From positions 1 to 23,557 of the forward strand of contig CAZSAT010000109.1 of the NCBI GenBank assembly GCA_964604675.1: a stretch of 23,557 nucleotides of DNA. The letters run 5' to 3'. Source of the stretch: CAZSAT01 sp964604675 (lineage in GTDB: Bacteria; Myxococcota_A; UBA796; CAJQPC01). Position numbers and translations under genes: made by a program. The notes beneath the pieces are model-generated. The model searched no databases. It was not told where the DNA came from and saw only the letters and a list, made by a program, of their open reading frames with translations. Positions 16,769 to 23,557 of the stretch are shown here, piece by piece (the first letter of the stretch is position 1; each line of letters opens with the position of its first letter).

Positions 16769-18868
16769 TCAGTCCTCGTCGTCGTCCTTCCGGAAGGGAC
16801 TCGCACCGACCACCTTGTCGTAGAGGTTCCCGGGAAGGTCCTCGTAGCCCACGAAGGTCATCGTGAACGTGCCCTGGCCGCCGGTCATGGCGCGCAGGTC
16901 GGGCGCGTAGCGCTGGATCTCAGCCAAGGGAACGACCGCCTCGATGGAGGTCTTCTTGCCGGAGGGGCTCATGCCCTGGATGCGGCCGCGCCGGCTGGTC
17001 AGGTCACCCATGATGTCGCCCATCGCGTCGGTCGGCACGATGACCTGGAGCTTGTACACGGGCTCGAGGAGCTTCGTGCCGCCCTTGATGAACGCCGCCT
17101 TGAGCCCCTTGGAGCCCGCCATCTGGAAGGCCACGTCCTTGGAGTCGACCGGGTGGTACTTGCCGTCCACCAGGGTGACCTTCAGGTCGACGATGGGGTA
17201 GCCGGCGAGGAAGCCGTTGTTCATCCGGGCACGCACGCCCTTCTCCACCGAAGGGATGAGCTGCTTCGGGATGGAGCCGCCGAAGATCTTGTCGACGAAC
17301 TCGAAGGAGCCGCCCTTCGAGAGCGGCTCGACATCGATGTACGCCACGCCGAACTGGCCCGCGCCGCCCGTCTGCTTCTTGTGCTTGCCCTCGATGCCCG
17401 TGACCTTGCGCTTGATGGTCTCCTTGTAGGGCACCGCTGGCAGCGCGGTCTGCACGGACACCTTGAACTTCCGCGCCATCTTCGCGATGGACATGTCGAG
17501 GTGCTGCTGGCCCATGCCCTGAAGCACCATCTTGTGGCTCAGCTCGTCGTAGGAGAGCGACAGCGTGGGATCTTCGTCGATCAAGCGCTCGATGGCGCCC
17601 TTGAGCTTGTCCTCCTCGCCCTTCCCGGTGACGTGGATGGCGTAGCTGAACATGGGGGGCGGGTAGCGCGTGGGCGCGACGCTCAGGTCCGTGCCCGCCG
17701 ACAGGGTGTCGTTGGTGTGGGTGTCCTTGAGCTTGGCGACCGCCACGATGTCACCGGTGACGACCGTGTCGACCTGTGTCCTGTCCGTGCCGCGCAGGGA
17801 GTACGCCGCTCCCAGCCGCTCGTGCTGACCCGTGCGTTGGTTGTCGACACCGCCGTCGGCGGGTGCCTGCCCGCTGACCACGCGGAAGATGGTCTGCTTC
17901 CCTGAGAACTCGTCCATGAAGGTGTGGATCACCTGCGCGATGAACGGGCCACCTGCGACGGCCTCGATCTCGGTGGGATCGCCAGCCCTGTCGATGCCCG
18001 GAAAGGCGGCACGAGCGATCGGGCTGGGCAGGGCCCAGGTGATCAGGTCGAGCACGGCCTGCGCACCGATGTTCGGCGCGGCCGCGGTGAACAGGACCGG
18101 CACCAGGTCTCCGGCATCCACCGCGGTACGGAGGGCCGCACGGACCTGGTCCTGGCTCAGCTCGAAGGTCTCGAGGTACTGCTCGAGCAGCTCCTCGTCG
18201 GTCTCGGCCACGTGCTCGACCAGCGCCTCCCAGGCCGCCTCGACCTCGTCGACCAGCGCTGCGGGCACATCGGTCTTCTCGAAGCTCCCCGACCCATCCG
18301 ACCCGTAGTTCAGGGCCTTGCGCTGCAGGAGCGACACCACTCCGGAGAAGTCGGCCTCGGCCCCGATGGGGACCTGAAGGGGGACGAACTTCTGGGACGG
18401 CCAGGTGTCCGCGAGCTCCGCCAGCACCGCATCGGCGTTGGCCCGCTCCCGGTCCATCTTGTTGATGACCACCACCCTTGGCAGCTCGAGGTTCAACGCC
18501 TCGTTGAAGACCCGCTCGGTCTGGACCTCCACGCCGTCCGGCGCGGAGACGACCACGATGGCGGCGTCGGCACCTCGCACGGCCGTGAGGGCGTCGTAGA
18601 TGAAGTTGCCGTCGCCCGGGGTGTCGAGGAGGTTGACCTTCTTGCCCTGGTGCACCACCCACGCGAACGAGGTCGCGATGGAGCCCCCGCGCTTCTGTTC
18701 TTCGGGCTCGAAGTCCAACACCGACGTGCCGTCGACCGTGATCCCGAGCCGGCTGGTGGCTCCGGTGTCGAAGAGGATGGCTTCCGCCAGCGCAGTCTTG
18801 CCGCAACCACCGTGGCCGACGAGGGCTACGTTGCGGATGTCGGCGGAGGGGAAGTTGGCGTTCGCCAT
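16769..18868 (-). CDS. Divergent elongation factor G-like GTPase (EF-G paralogue)
   Basis: The 699-residue protein has the five-domain EF-G layout. G1 is GHGGCGKT (18-25), G4 is NKMD (136-139), and domain IV keeps the tip segment YHPVDS (571-576) equivalent to the translocation loop of EF-G. The GTPase core is unusual. G3 reads DTPGDGNF (82-89) instead of DTPGHVDF, so the catalytic His is Asp86. Switch I reads RGGS (60-63) where RGIT is usual, so Ser63 replaces the Mg-binding Thr. It is therefore probably a paralogue (EF-G2/EF-G-like class) rather than the housekeeping factor, which would sit in a str operon elsewhere; that is inference. ATG 18868 has GGAG eight bases upstream. A promoter-like pair and interlocking dyads lie before it, and a repeat-protein gene is coupled after it. 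Confidence 0.93.
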   Translation of the reverse strand: MANANFPSADIRNVALVGHGGCGKTALAEAILFDTGATSRLGITVDGTSVLDFEPEEQKRGGSIATSFAWVVHQGKKVNLLDTPGDGNFIYDALTAVRGADAAIVVVSAPDGVEVQTERVFNEALNLELPRVVVINKMDRERANADAVLAELADTWPSQKFVPLQVPIGAEADFSGVVSLLQRKALNYGSDGSGSFEKTDVPAALVDEVEAAWEALVEHVAETDEELLEQYLETFELSQDQVRAALRTAVDAGDLVPVLFTAAAPNIGAQAVLDLITWALPSPIARAAFPGIDRAGDPTEIEAVAGGPFIAQVIHTFMDEFSGKQTIFRVVSGQAPADGGVDNQRTGQHERLGAAYSLRGTDRTQVDTVVTGDIVAVAKLKDTHTNDTLSAGTDLSVAPTRYPPPMFSYAIHVTGKGEEDKLKGAIERLIDEDPTLSLSYDELSHKMVLQGMGQQHLDMSIAKMARKFKVSVQTALPAVPYKETIKRKVTGIEGKHKKQTGGAGQFGVAYIDVEPLSKGGSFEFVDKIFGGSIPKQLIPSVEKGVRARMNNGFLAGYPIVDLKVTLVDGKYHPVDSKDVAFQMAGSKGLKAAFIKGGTKLLEPVYKLQVIVPTDAMGDIMGDLTSRRGRIQGMSPSGKKTSIEAVVPLAEIQRYAPDLRAMTGGQGTFTMTFVGYEDLPGNLYDKVVGASPFRKDDDED

Positions 18869-18884
18869 GTGGGGCGCTCCGGGG

Positions 18885-18927
18885 AGGGTTCGAGGAGGAA
18901 CCCTAACGGGTTGCCCAACCCGGTCAA
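18885..18927 (-). promoter_or_regulatory. Candidate promoter with overlapping dyads upstream of EF-G-like gene
   Basis: On the minus strand TTGACC (18927-18922) and TAGGGT (18905-18900) form a sigma-70-like pair with a 16-base spacer. Two perfect inverted repeats overlay it. CGGGTT-GCCC-AACCCG (18907-18922) fills the spacer. AGGGTTC-N6-GAACCCT (18885-18904) covers the -10 and the predicted start point. The four arms alternate GGGTT/AACCC, so arms 2 and 3 can also pair with each other. This may be an operator for a dimeric regulator or an RNA attenuator. No T-run follows, so a plain terminator is unlikely. Confidence 0.5.
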
Positions 18928-18937
18928 TCGACCCCGG

Positions 18938-19702
18938 TCAGCGCTGGTTTCGATGCCAGAGCAGGCTCAATCCACGCAGCGTCAGGTGCTCGTCGACGTG
19001 GTCGATCTCGTGGCATTCCCGCGCGATCAGGTTCGCGAAGCCGCCCGTTGCGACCGACGTGGCCTGACCCTGGAGCTGCTGCTTGCAGACCGTGGCGAGC
19101 TCGTTCACCAGCCCGACGTAGCCGTGGAAGAGACCGGACTGGATCGCGGTGACGGTGTTGGTGCCGATCGCTGTGGCGGGACGTTTGACCGGCACACGCG
19201 GGAGCTTGGAGGTCCGGGTGAAGAGCGCCTCGGCGCTGATCGCGAGGCCCGGGGCGATGGCGCCACCGACGTAGTCGCCGCGAGCGTCCACGCAGTCGAA
19301 GGTGGTGGCGGTGCCGAAGTCCACCACCACGAGCGGGGGGGCCCAGCGCTCTGCGGCCGCCACCGCGTTCACGATGCGGTCGGCGCCGACCTCCCTCGGG
19401 TTGTCGGTGCGCACCCGCATGCCCGACCTGATGCCGCTTCCGACCACGAGGGGTTCGACGTGGAGGTAGCGCCGAACGGCCTTCTCGATGTTGTAGAGCG
19501 TGCTCGGCACCACGCAGCTGATGATGACGCCCCGCACGTCGTCGACGCCGAGGCCGCGCAGCCCGAGCAGCTGGGTGATGGTGAGTCCGACCTCGTCGGT
19601 CGTGCGCGGGATGGTGCTCACCCGCCACTGCTGCTCGACCGTCTCGCCGTCCATGAGCCCGAGCACGGTGTTCGTGTTGCCGACGTCGACCACGAGGAGC
19701 AT
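18938..19702 (-). CDS. coaX: Type III pantothenate kinase CoaX
   Basis: CoaX phosphorylates pantothenate in the first step of coenzyme A synthesis. The 254-residue protein has the ASKHA-fold motifs of the type III family: DVGNTN at 6-11 (phosphate binding), GADR at 106-109 (pantothenate site, Asp108) and DFGTATTFD at 128-136. The ATG at 19702 gives the canonical MLLVVDVGNTN start and lies eight bases after the rel stop. The ribosome site is weak (GGCGGG), so coupling to rel is likely. birA often precedes coaX in other bacteria but is absent here. Confidence 0.96.
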   Translation of the reverse strand: MLLVVDVGNTNTVLGLMDGETVEQQWRVSTIPRTTDEVGLTITQLLGLRGLGVDDVRGVIISCVVPSTLYNIEKAVRRYLHVEPLVVGSGIRSGMRVRTDNPREVGADRIVNAVAAAERWAPPLVVVDFGTATTFDCVDARGDYVGGAIAPGLAISAEALFTRTSKLPRVPVKRPATAIGTNTVTAIQSGLFHGYVGLVNELATVCKQQLQGQATSVATGGFANLIARECHEIDHVDEHLTLRGLSLLWHRNQR

Positions 19703-19710
19703 GCGCCCGC

Positions 19711-21885
19711 CTATCCCGCGCGGTCCACTCGGATCACACCCGGGATGCCCTCCAGCCGTCGGATCAGACCCTGGAGCTCGTCGAGGTTGCGCACCCCGAC
19801 CTCCAGCGAGCACTCCGCCTTCGCGTCCCCCAGGCCGCGCGCCTCGGCGCGGCTGATGTTGATGCCCTGCTCGGAGCAGGCGTTCGAGATGGTCGCCAGA
19901 AGCCCCGGCTGGTCCACGCACACCACGCGGATCTCGCCCTGGTGTTGCTGCCCCTGGACCTCGGGAGACCACTCCACGGCCATGCGCCGTTCCGGCTCCA
20001 ACGCGAGCAGCTGCGGGCAGCTGCGCCGGTGCACGCTGATGCCGCGACCCCGGGTGATGTAGCCGGCGATGGGCTCGCGAGGCAGTGGGTTGCAGCAGCG
20101 GGCGAAGCTCACCAGGACGTCCTCGGTGTCCTGCACCTGGATGGGGCTCGAGCCCGCCTTGCGGAAGGCCCGCATGATGCGCTTGAAGGGGCCTTCCCCC
20201 TCCTTCTTCTGCGGCTCGAAGTCCACCTCCGGAAGGAGCTCCTTGACCGCCTTCAGGGGCGGCATGTGGCCGCGGGCGATCTGCAGCAGCAAGGGGTCGA
20301 GGTCCCGGAAGCCGTGGGCCTTCGACCAGGCCTTGAGGCGTCCCTCCTTCCTCAAGGCCTTCATGCTGGAGCTCCACTTCTTCAGCTCGCCGTCGAGCAT
20401 CTCGGTGCCGATCCGGAGTCCCGTCTCCTGCTCTTGGAGGCGCACGTACTTCCGGATGGCGCGGAGAGCGCGCCCGGTCTTCACGAGCTCGAGCCACCCG
20501 CGACGAGGGGTCTGCGTGGGCGAGGTCAGGACCTCCAACGTGTCGCCACTTCGGAGCTGGTAACGCAGAGGCACCATCCGCCCGTCGACCTTCGCTCCCG
20601 TGCACCGGTTGCCCACCTGGGTGTGCACGGCGTAGGCGAAGTCGAGCACGGTGGCGCCTTCGGGGAACTCGCGCACATCGCCCGCCGGAGTGAAGACGTA
20701 CACGGCCTCGGAGTGCAGATCGTACTTCACAGCCTCCATGAACTCGTCCGGGTCGGCGACCTCCTGGGCGGTCGCGAGCACCTCGCGGAGCTGCGCCATG
20801 CGGGCAACGTCCTCGGGCTTCAGCGCGAGGTGTCCCTCCTTGTAGCGCCAGTGGGCCGCGATGCCCTGCTCCGCGATCCGGTGCATCTCGGCGGTTCGGA
20901 TCTGGATCTCGATGCGCCGACCTTCCGGTCCGAACACCGTGGTGTGCAGGGACTGGTAGCCATTCGGCTTCGGCATCGCGATGTAGTCCTTGATGCGACC
21001 CGCGACTGGCTTGAAGGCTCCGTGCATGTGCCCGAGCACGGCGTAGCAGTCAGCCACGTCGCCCACGATGACCCGGAAGGCGATGAGATCGTGCACCTGG
21101 TCGTACTCCAGATGCCCGTGCACCATCTTTCGGTGGAGGCTCCACAGGTGCTTGGCGCGCCCCGACACCTGCCCCTCGACACCCGCGTCGCCGAGTGCCG
21201 CGGTCAGCTTCTCGACCACCCGCTTGGTGTAGGCCTCGCGATCCGGTGCCGACGCGGCGACCTGCGCAGCGAGCTCGGCGTGGTGTTCGGGGTGGAGGTT
21301 CTCGAAACACAGATCCTCCAGCTCGCTCCTCATCCACTGGATGCCCAGGCGGTTTGCCAGGGGGACGAAGATCTCCATGGTCTCCGCTGCGATGCGGGCC
21401 CGCTTGTCCCGCCTCATGGCTCCGAGGGTGCGCATGTTGTGCAGACGATCGGCGAGCTTCACCAGGATCACGCGCACGTCGCGGCTCATGGCGATGAGCA
21501 TCTTGCGGAAGTTCTCCGCGGCCGCTTCCTCCTTGCTCCGGAAGTGGAGCTTGCCGATCTTGGTGACGCCGTCGACCAGCTCTGCCACCACAGGGTTGAA
21601 GGACCGGACGAGCTCTTCCCGTGTGACGAGGCAGTCCTCCATCGTGTCGTGCAGCAGAGCCGTGGCGATGGCGTCGACGTCCAGCTCGAGCTCGGCCGTG
21701 AGGAAGGCCACCGCCAGCGGGTGGGTGAGGTAGGCCTCGCCGCTCTTGCGGGTCTGCTTCTCGTGGGCCCGGGCCGCGAACAGGTACGCGCTGGAAATCA
21801 GCTGCACGTCGGCGTCCGGCGCGTACGCCGTCACACTCGTCAGCAACTCGTCCAGCCTCTGTTGTGGAGCCGGCAGTTCACTCAT
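19711..21885 (-). CDS. rel: Bifunctional (p)ppGpp synthetase/hydrolase, Rel/SpoT type
   Basis: This enzyme makes and degrades (p)ppGpp in the stringent response. The 724-residue protein has, in order: an HD hydrolase domain (about 27-180, HD pair at 79-80 in LLHDTMED), a synthetase domain (about 235-350), TGS (about 392-452), a helical region, a zinc-finger/RIS-like segment (FARCCNP near 595-600 and HRRSCP near 619-624), and a C-terminal ACT domain (about 651-724). The synthetase has RIKD at 297-300, the RxKD motif of bifunctional enzymes, not the ExDD of RelA. With the intact HD pair, both activities are expected. The ATG at 21885 follows gmk by 46 bases holding a perfect hairpin; rpoZ is missing from that spot. 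Confidence 0.96.
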   Translation of the reverse strand: MSELPAPQQRLDELLTSVTAYAPDADVQLISSAYLFAARAHEKQTRKSGEAYLTHPLAVAFLTAELELDVDAIATALLHDTMEDCLVTREELVRSFNPVVAELVDGVTKIGKLHFRSKEEAAAENFRKMLIAMSRDVRVILVKLADRLHNMRTLGAMRRDKRARIAAETMEIFVPLANRLGIQWMRSELEDLCFENLHPEHHAELAAQVAASAPDREAYTKRVVEKLTAALGDAGVEGQVSGRAKHLWSLHRKMVHGHLEYDQVHDLIAFRVIVGDVADCYAVLGHMHGAFKPVAGRIKDYIAMPKPNGYQSLHTTVFGPEGRRIEIQIRTAEMHRIAEQGIAAHWRYKEGHLALKPEDVARMAQLREVLATAQEVADPDEFMEAVKYDLHSEAVYVFTPAGDVREFPEGATVLDFAYAVHTQVGNRCTGAKVDGRMVPLRYQLRSGDTLEVLTSPTQTPRRGWLELVKTGRALRAIRKYVRLQEQETGLRIGTEMLDGELKKWSSSMKALRKEGRLKAWSKAHGFRDLDPLLLQIARGHMPPLKAVKELLPEVDFEPQKKEGEGPFKRIMRAFRKAGSSPIQVQDTEDVLVSFARCCNPLPREPIAGYITRGRGISVHRRSCPQLLALEPERRMAVEWSPEVQGQQHQGEIRVVCVDQPGLLATISNACSEQGINISRAEARGLGDAKAECSLEVGVRNLDELQGLIRRLEGIPGVIRVDRAG

Positions 21886-21895
21886 CGCGCACCGT

Positions 21896-21916
21896 CAAGG
21901 GGCATCCCGCCCCTTG
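21896..21916 (-). promoter_or_regulatory. Perfect hairpin in the rel leader, gmk-rel intergenic
   Basis: CAAGGGGC (21896-21903) and GCCCCTTG (21909-21916) form an eight-base perfect stem with a five-base loop, ending ten bases before the rel start codon. Reading the minus strand, CCTTG just upstream (21922-21918) can pair instead with part of the same arm, giving an alternative smaller hairpin. No T-run follows, so it is not a standard intrinsic terminator. A role in controlling rel translation or mRNA processing is inference. Confidence 0.5.
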
Positions 21917-21931
21917 GCAAGGTTAGCACCG

Positions 21932-22561
21932 CTACTGGGACGTCATCTGATCGACCAGGGACGCACGCCGTGCACGACGGGACAACTCGGCCAGCAGGAC
22001 CCCCTGGAACACGCGATGGGCGCTCTCGAGGTGGTCGTTGACGACCAGGTAGTCGAACTCGCCGCAGGCCGAGAGCTGGATGCGCGCATCAGCGAGACGT
22101 CGCTCGATCACGGCGTCGCTGTCGGTTCCGCGACCGCGGAGCCGCTGCTCGATGACCTCGAGGCTGGGAGGGCACACGAAGACCGAGACCGCGTCCGGCA
22201 TCGCCTCGCGAACCTGCCGCGCACCCGCCATGTCGATCTCCAGGAGCACCGATCCCCCCCGGTCCAGCACGCGCTCGACGGGGCGCCGCGGCGTTCCGTA
22301 GCGGTTCCCGTACACGGTCGCGTGCTCCAGGAAGCGCCCGCCCTCCACCAGGGCGGCGAACCGCTCGATGCCCACGAAGTGGTAATCGACGCCGTCGATC
22401 TCCCCCTCGCGCATGCTCCGGGTGGTGGCCGACACGGAGAACTCGAGCTCGGGGATGGCCTCGAGGGCGGCCTTCACCAGCGTGGTCTTGCCGGTGCCGG
22501 ACGCGCCGGTGACCACGAAGAGTGCGCCCCGATCCGGGGCCTGCCAGCCGCGCAGTTCCAT
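21932..22561 (-). CDS. gmk: Guanylate kinase
   Basis: Gmk converts GMP to GDP with ATP, in the cytoplasm. The 209-residue protein fits the family length. Seen: P-loop GASGTGKT at 19-26, the GMP-binding stretch SVSATTRSMREGEIDGVDYHF (about 42-62), the lid-region RLRGRGTDS, and the C-terminal DYLVVND. The ATG at 22561 has AGGGA a few bases upstream. It sits 32 bases after yicC, an order conserved in many bacteria, although the small RemA/DUF370 gene sometimes found between them is absent. It supplies the guanine nucleotide pool used by the downstream Rel enzyme. Confidence 0.97.
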   Translation of the reverse strand: MELRGWQAPDRGALFVVTGASGTGKTTLVKAALEAIPELEFSVSATTRSMREGEIDGVDYHFVGIERFAALVEGGRFLEHATVYGNRYGTPRRPVERVLDRGGSVLLEIDMAGARQVREAMPDAVSVFVCPPSLEVIEQRLRGRGTDSDAVIERRLADARIQLSACGEFDYLVVNDHLESAHRVFQGVLLAELSRRARRASLVDQMTSQ

Positions 22562-22593
22562 GCCGTCCCTACCGAGGCGGCGGGGTAATCGAC

Positions 22594-23463
22594 CTATTCG
22601 ACGTTGGCCACCTGCTCGCGCATGCGCTCGATGACGGACTTGGCGTCCACCACGAGTCCGGAGACCGCGCTGTCGGCGGCCTTGCTGCCGATCGTGTTGA
22701 CCTCCCGGTTCATCTCCTGGATGAGGAAGTCGAGCCGCCGTCCCACGGCTTCGTCGGCGAGCACCGCCTTCTTGAACTGGCTGACGTGGCTGTTGAGTCG
22801 GGCGATCTCTTCGGAGACGTCCGCCTTGTCGGCCAGCACGGCCACCTCCTGGGCGAGCCGCCAGGGGTCCACACGCTCCCCGGCCAGCCGCGCCAGGCGC
22901 TCGTCGAGCCGCGCCTTCACGCGCTCCGGCACCTTGCGAGCCTCCAGATCCACCATGCTGACGATGCGCTCCAGGGTGTCGAGGTGCCCGTTCAGGTCGG
23001 TGGCGAGCGCGGCGCCCTCCCTACCACGCATCGCCGCCAGCCTGTCCAGCGCGGCCTCCAGGGCCTGCCGAACCACGAGCCACTCCGCATCGGTGTCGAC
23101 CTCCGCCTCCGCCGGCACCAGGACGCCGGGAAGACCCACCAGCGCCACGACGTCGACCGCGCCCTCGAGCCCGAGGCGGGTCGCCAGCTGATCGAGCTCG
23201 CTGTGGAGGAGCTCGGCACGCGCGGTGTCGACCTCGACGGCGCCTTCGGACGAGGCCGCGTTCCGGCGCACGTAGACGTCGAAACGCCCGCGGGCGAAGC
23301 GCTTCTTCACGGCGCCGGTGATGGCCGGCTCGAGCGCGGCGTGCTCACGCGGCAGACGCGCCTGGACGTCCTTGAAGCGGTTGTTGACGGAACGGACCTC
23401 GACGGTCACTCCGACACCTTCATGGGCTGCGTGTCCGCGCCCGTAGCCCGTCATCGACTGCAC
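22594..23463 (-). CDS. yicC: YicC family endoribonuclease
   Basis: YicC-like proteins are stress-related endoribonucleases. The 289-residue protein starts with the family hallmark SMTGYGRG, followed by EVRSVNNRFKD (about 22-32). It ends with the DUF1732 region including RRLDFLIQEMNREVNTIGSK. The GTG at 23463 gives the usual short lead before SMTGYG; an ATG at 23454 would start at MTGYG. No clear ribosome site is visible. The start lies 12 bases after the tandem stops of the upstream partial gene, so coupling is possible. Confidence 0.95.
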   Translation of the reverse strand: MQSMTGYGRGHAAHEGVGVTVEVRSVNNRFKDVQARLPREHAALEPAITGAVKKRFARGRFDVYVRRNAASSEGAVEVDTARAELLHSELDQLATRLGLEGAVDVVALVGLPGVLVPAEAEVDTDAEWLVVRQALEAALDRLAAMRGREGAALATDLNGHLDTLERIVSMVDLEARKVPERVKARLDERLARLAGERVDPWRLAQEVAVLADKADVSEEIARLNSHVSQFKKAVLADEAVGRRLDFLIQEMNREVNTIGSKAADSAVSGLVVDAKSVIERMREQVANVE

Positions 23464-23475
23464 GGGCCGAGCTTA

Positions 23476-23557
23476 TCAGCAGCTGCCCTGGTCGCCGTTG
23501 TCGCAGGTGTAGGTGCAGGCCCCCGAGGTCCCCACCGTCAGGTCGCACTCGATGCCG
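23476..23557 (-). CDS. C-terminal end of a Cys-rich, probably secreted protein (partial)
   Basis: Only 26 codons are inside the window, ending in TGA (23478-23476) and an immediate second in-frame stop TAA (23475-23473). The fragment reads ECDLTVGTSGACTYTCDNGD... and ends SC. It has four Cys in 26 residues, with Gly, Thr and Asp, as in small disulfide-rich secreted or lipoprotein modules of Myxococcota-like bacteria. The gene's start and domains lie outside the window, so function is unknown. Chance open frame cannot be excluded, but the Cys spacing and its fit to the yicC start favour a real gene. Confidence 0.5.
   Translation of the reverse strand, partial: GIECDLTVGTSGACTYTCDNGDQGSC

Noticed and set aside
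17924..22041. Two long plus-strand open frames (17924-20062 and 19942-22041) antisense to the EF-G-like gene, coaX, rel and gmk
   Set aside because: They cross several real genes and the gaps between them, have shadow-like composition and no motifs.
1..23557. Mobile elements, CRISPR arrays, tRNA or rRNA genes
   Set aside because: No transposase, integrase, spaced direct repeats or recognisable tRNA/rRNA sequence was found; nearly all bases belong to identified genes.

Overview
This GC-rich window comes from a Gram-negative, outer-membrane-bearing bacterium. It holds lipid A, BAM and Lol genes. The gene order (lysS-lolC-lolD-bamA ... skp-lpxD; phoH-pgpH-ybeY), the Cys-rich secreted or lipoprotein tails and the dense translationally coupled operons best suit Myxococcota or a related former deltaproteobacterial lineage. 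That placement is inference, not proof. Almost every base is coding. No gap between genes exceeds about 140 bases, and I saw no rRNA, tRNA, CRISPR array, insertion sequence or prophage.

Left block (1-8588, mostly minus strand): read in transcription order, lysS, a LolC/E-type permease and LolD run head to tail into bamA. Then, after a 1.3-kb interruption, come the periplasmic chaperone skp/ompH and lpxD (cut by the window edge). The interruption is a plus-strand Ca2+/Na+ antiporter gene (1383-2474) that splits the usual bamA-skp-lpxD string.

Middle block (8647-14227, minus strand): phoH, a 7TM-HD cyclic-di-AMP phosphodiesterase (pgpH type) and ybeY are chained by 1-4 base overlaps. They are followed by prfB and an unrecognised small lipoprotein gene that leads into lysS. 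prfB is split by the classical programmed +1 frameshift (CTT TGA C), so its first 24 codons lie in a different frame from the rest. A plus-strand alanine dehydrogenase (14363-15469) separates this block from the next.

Right block (15492-23557, minus strand): the 3' tip of a Cys-rich secreted protein gene, then yicC, gmk, a bifunctional rel/spoT, coaX, a divergent EF-G-like GTPase and a coupled protein with helical repeats at both ends. rpoZ, often found between gmk and spoT, is absent. The EF-G paralogue has Asp where the catalytic His is expected and Ser where the switch I Thr is expected. Its upstream gap carries a credible promoter overlaid with interlocking GGGTT/AACCC dyads.

Most genes serve envelope assembly (LPS, BAM, lipoprotein export) or translation and its stress control (RF2, LysS, YbeY, PhoH, YicC, Rel, EF-G-like). 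The least familiar system is the EF-G-like GTPase with its repeat-protein partner and possible operator/attenuator.
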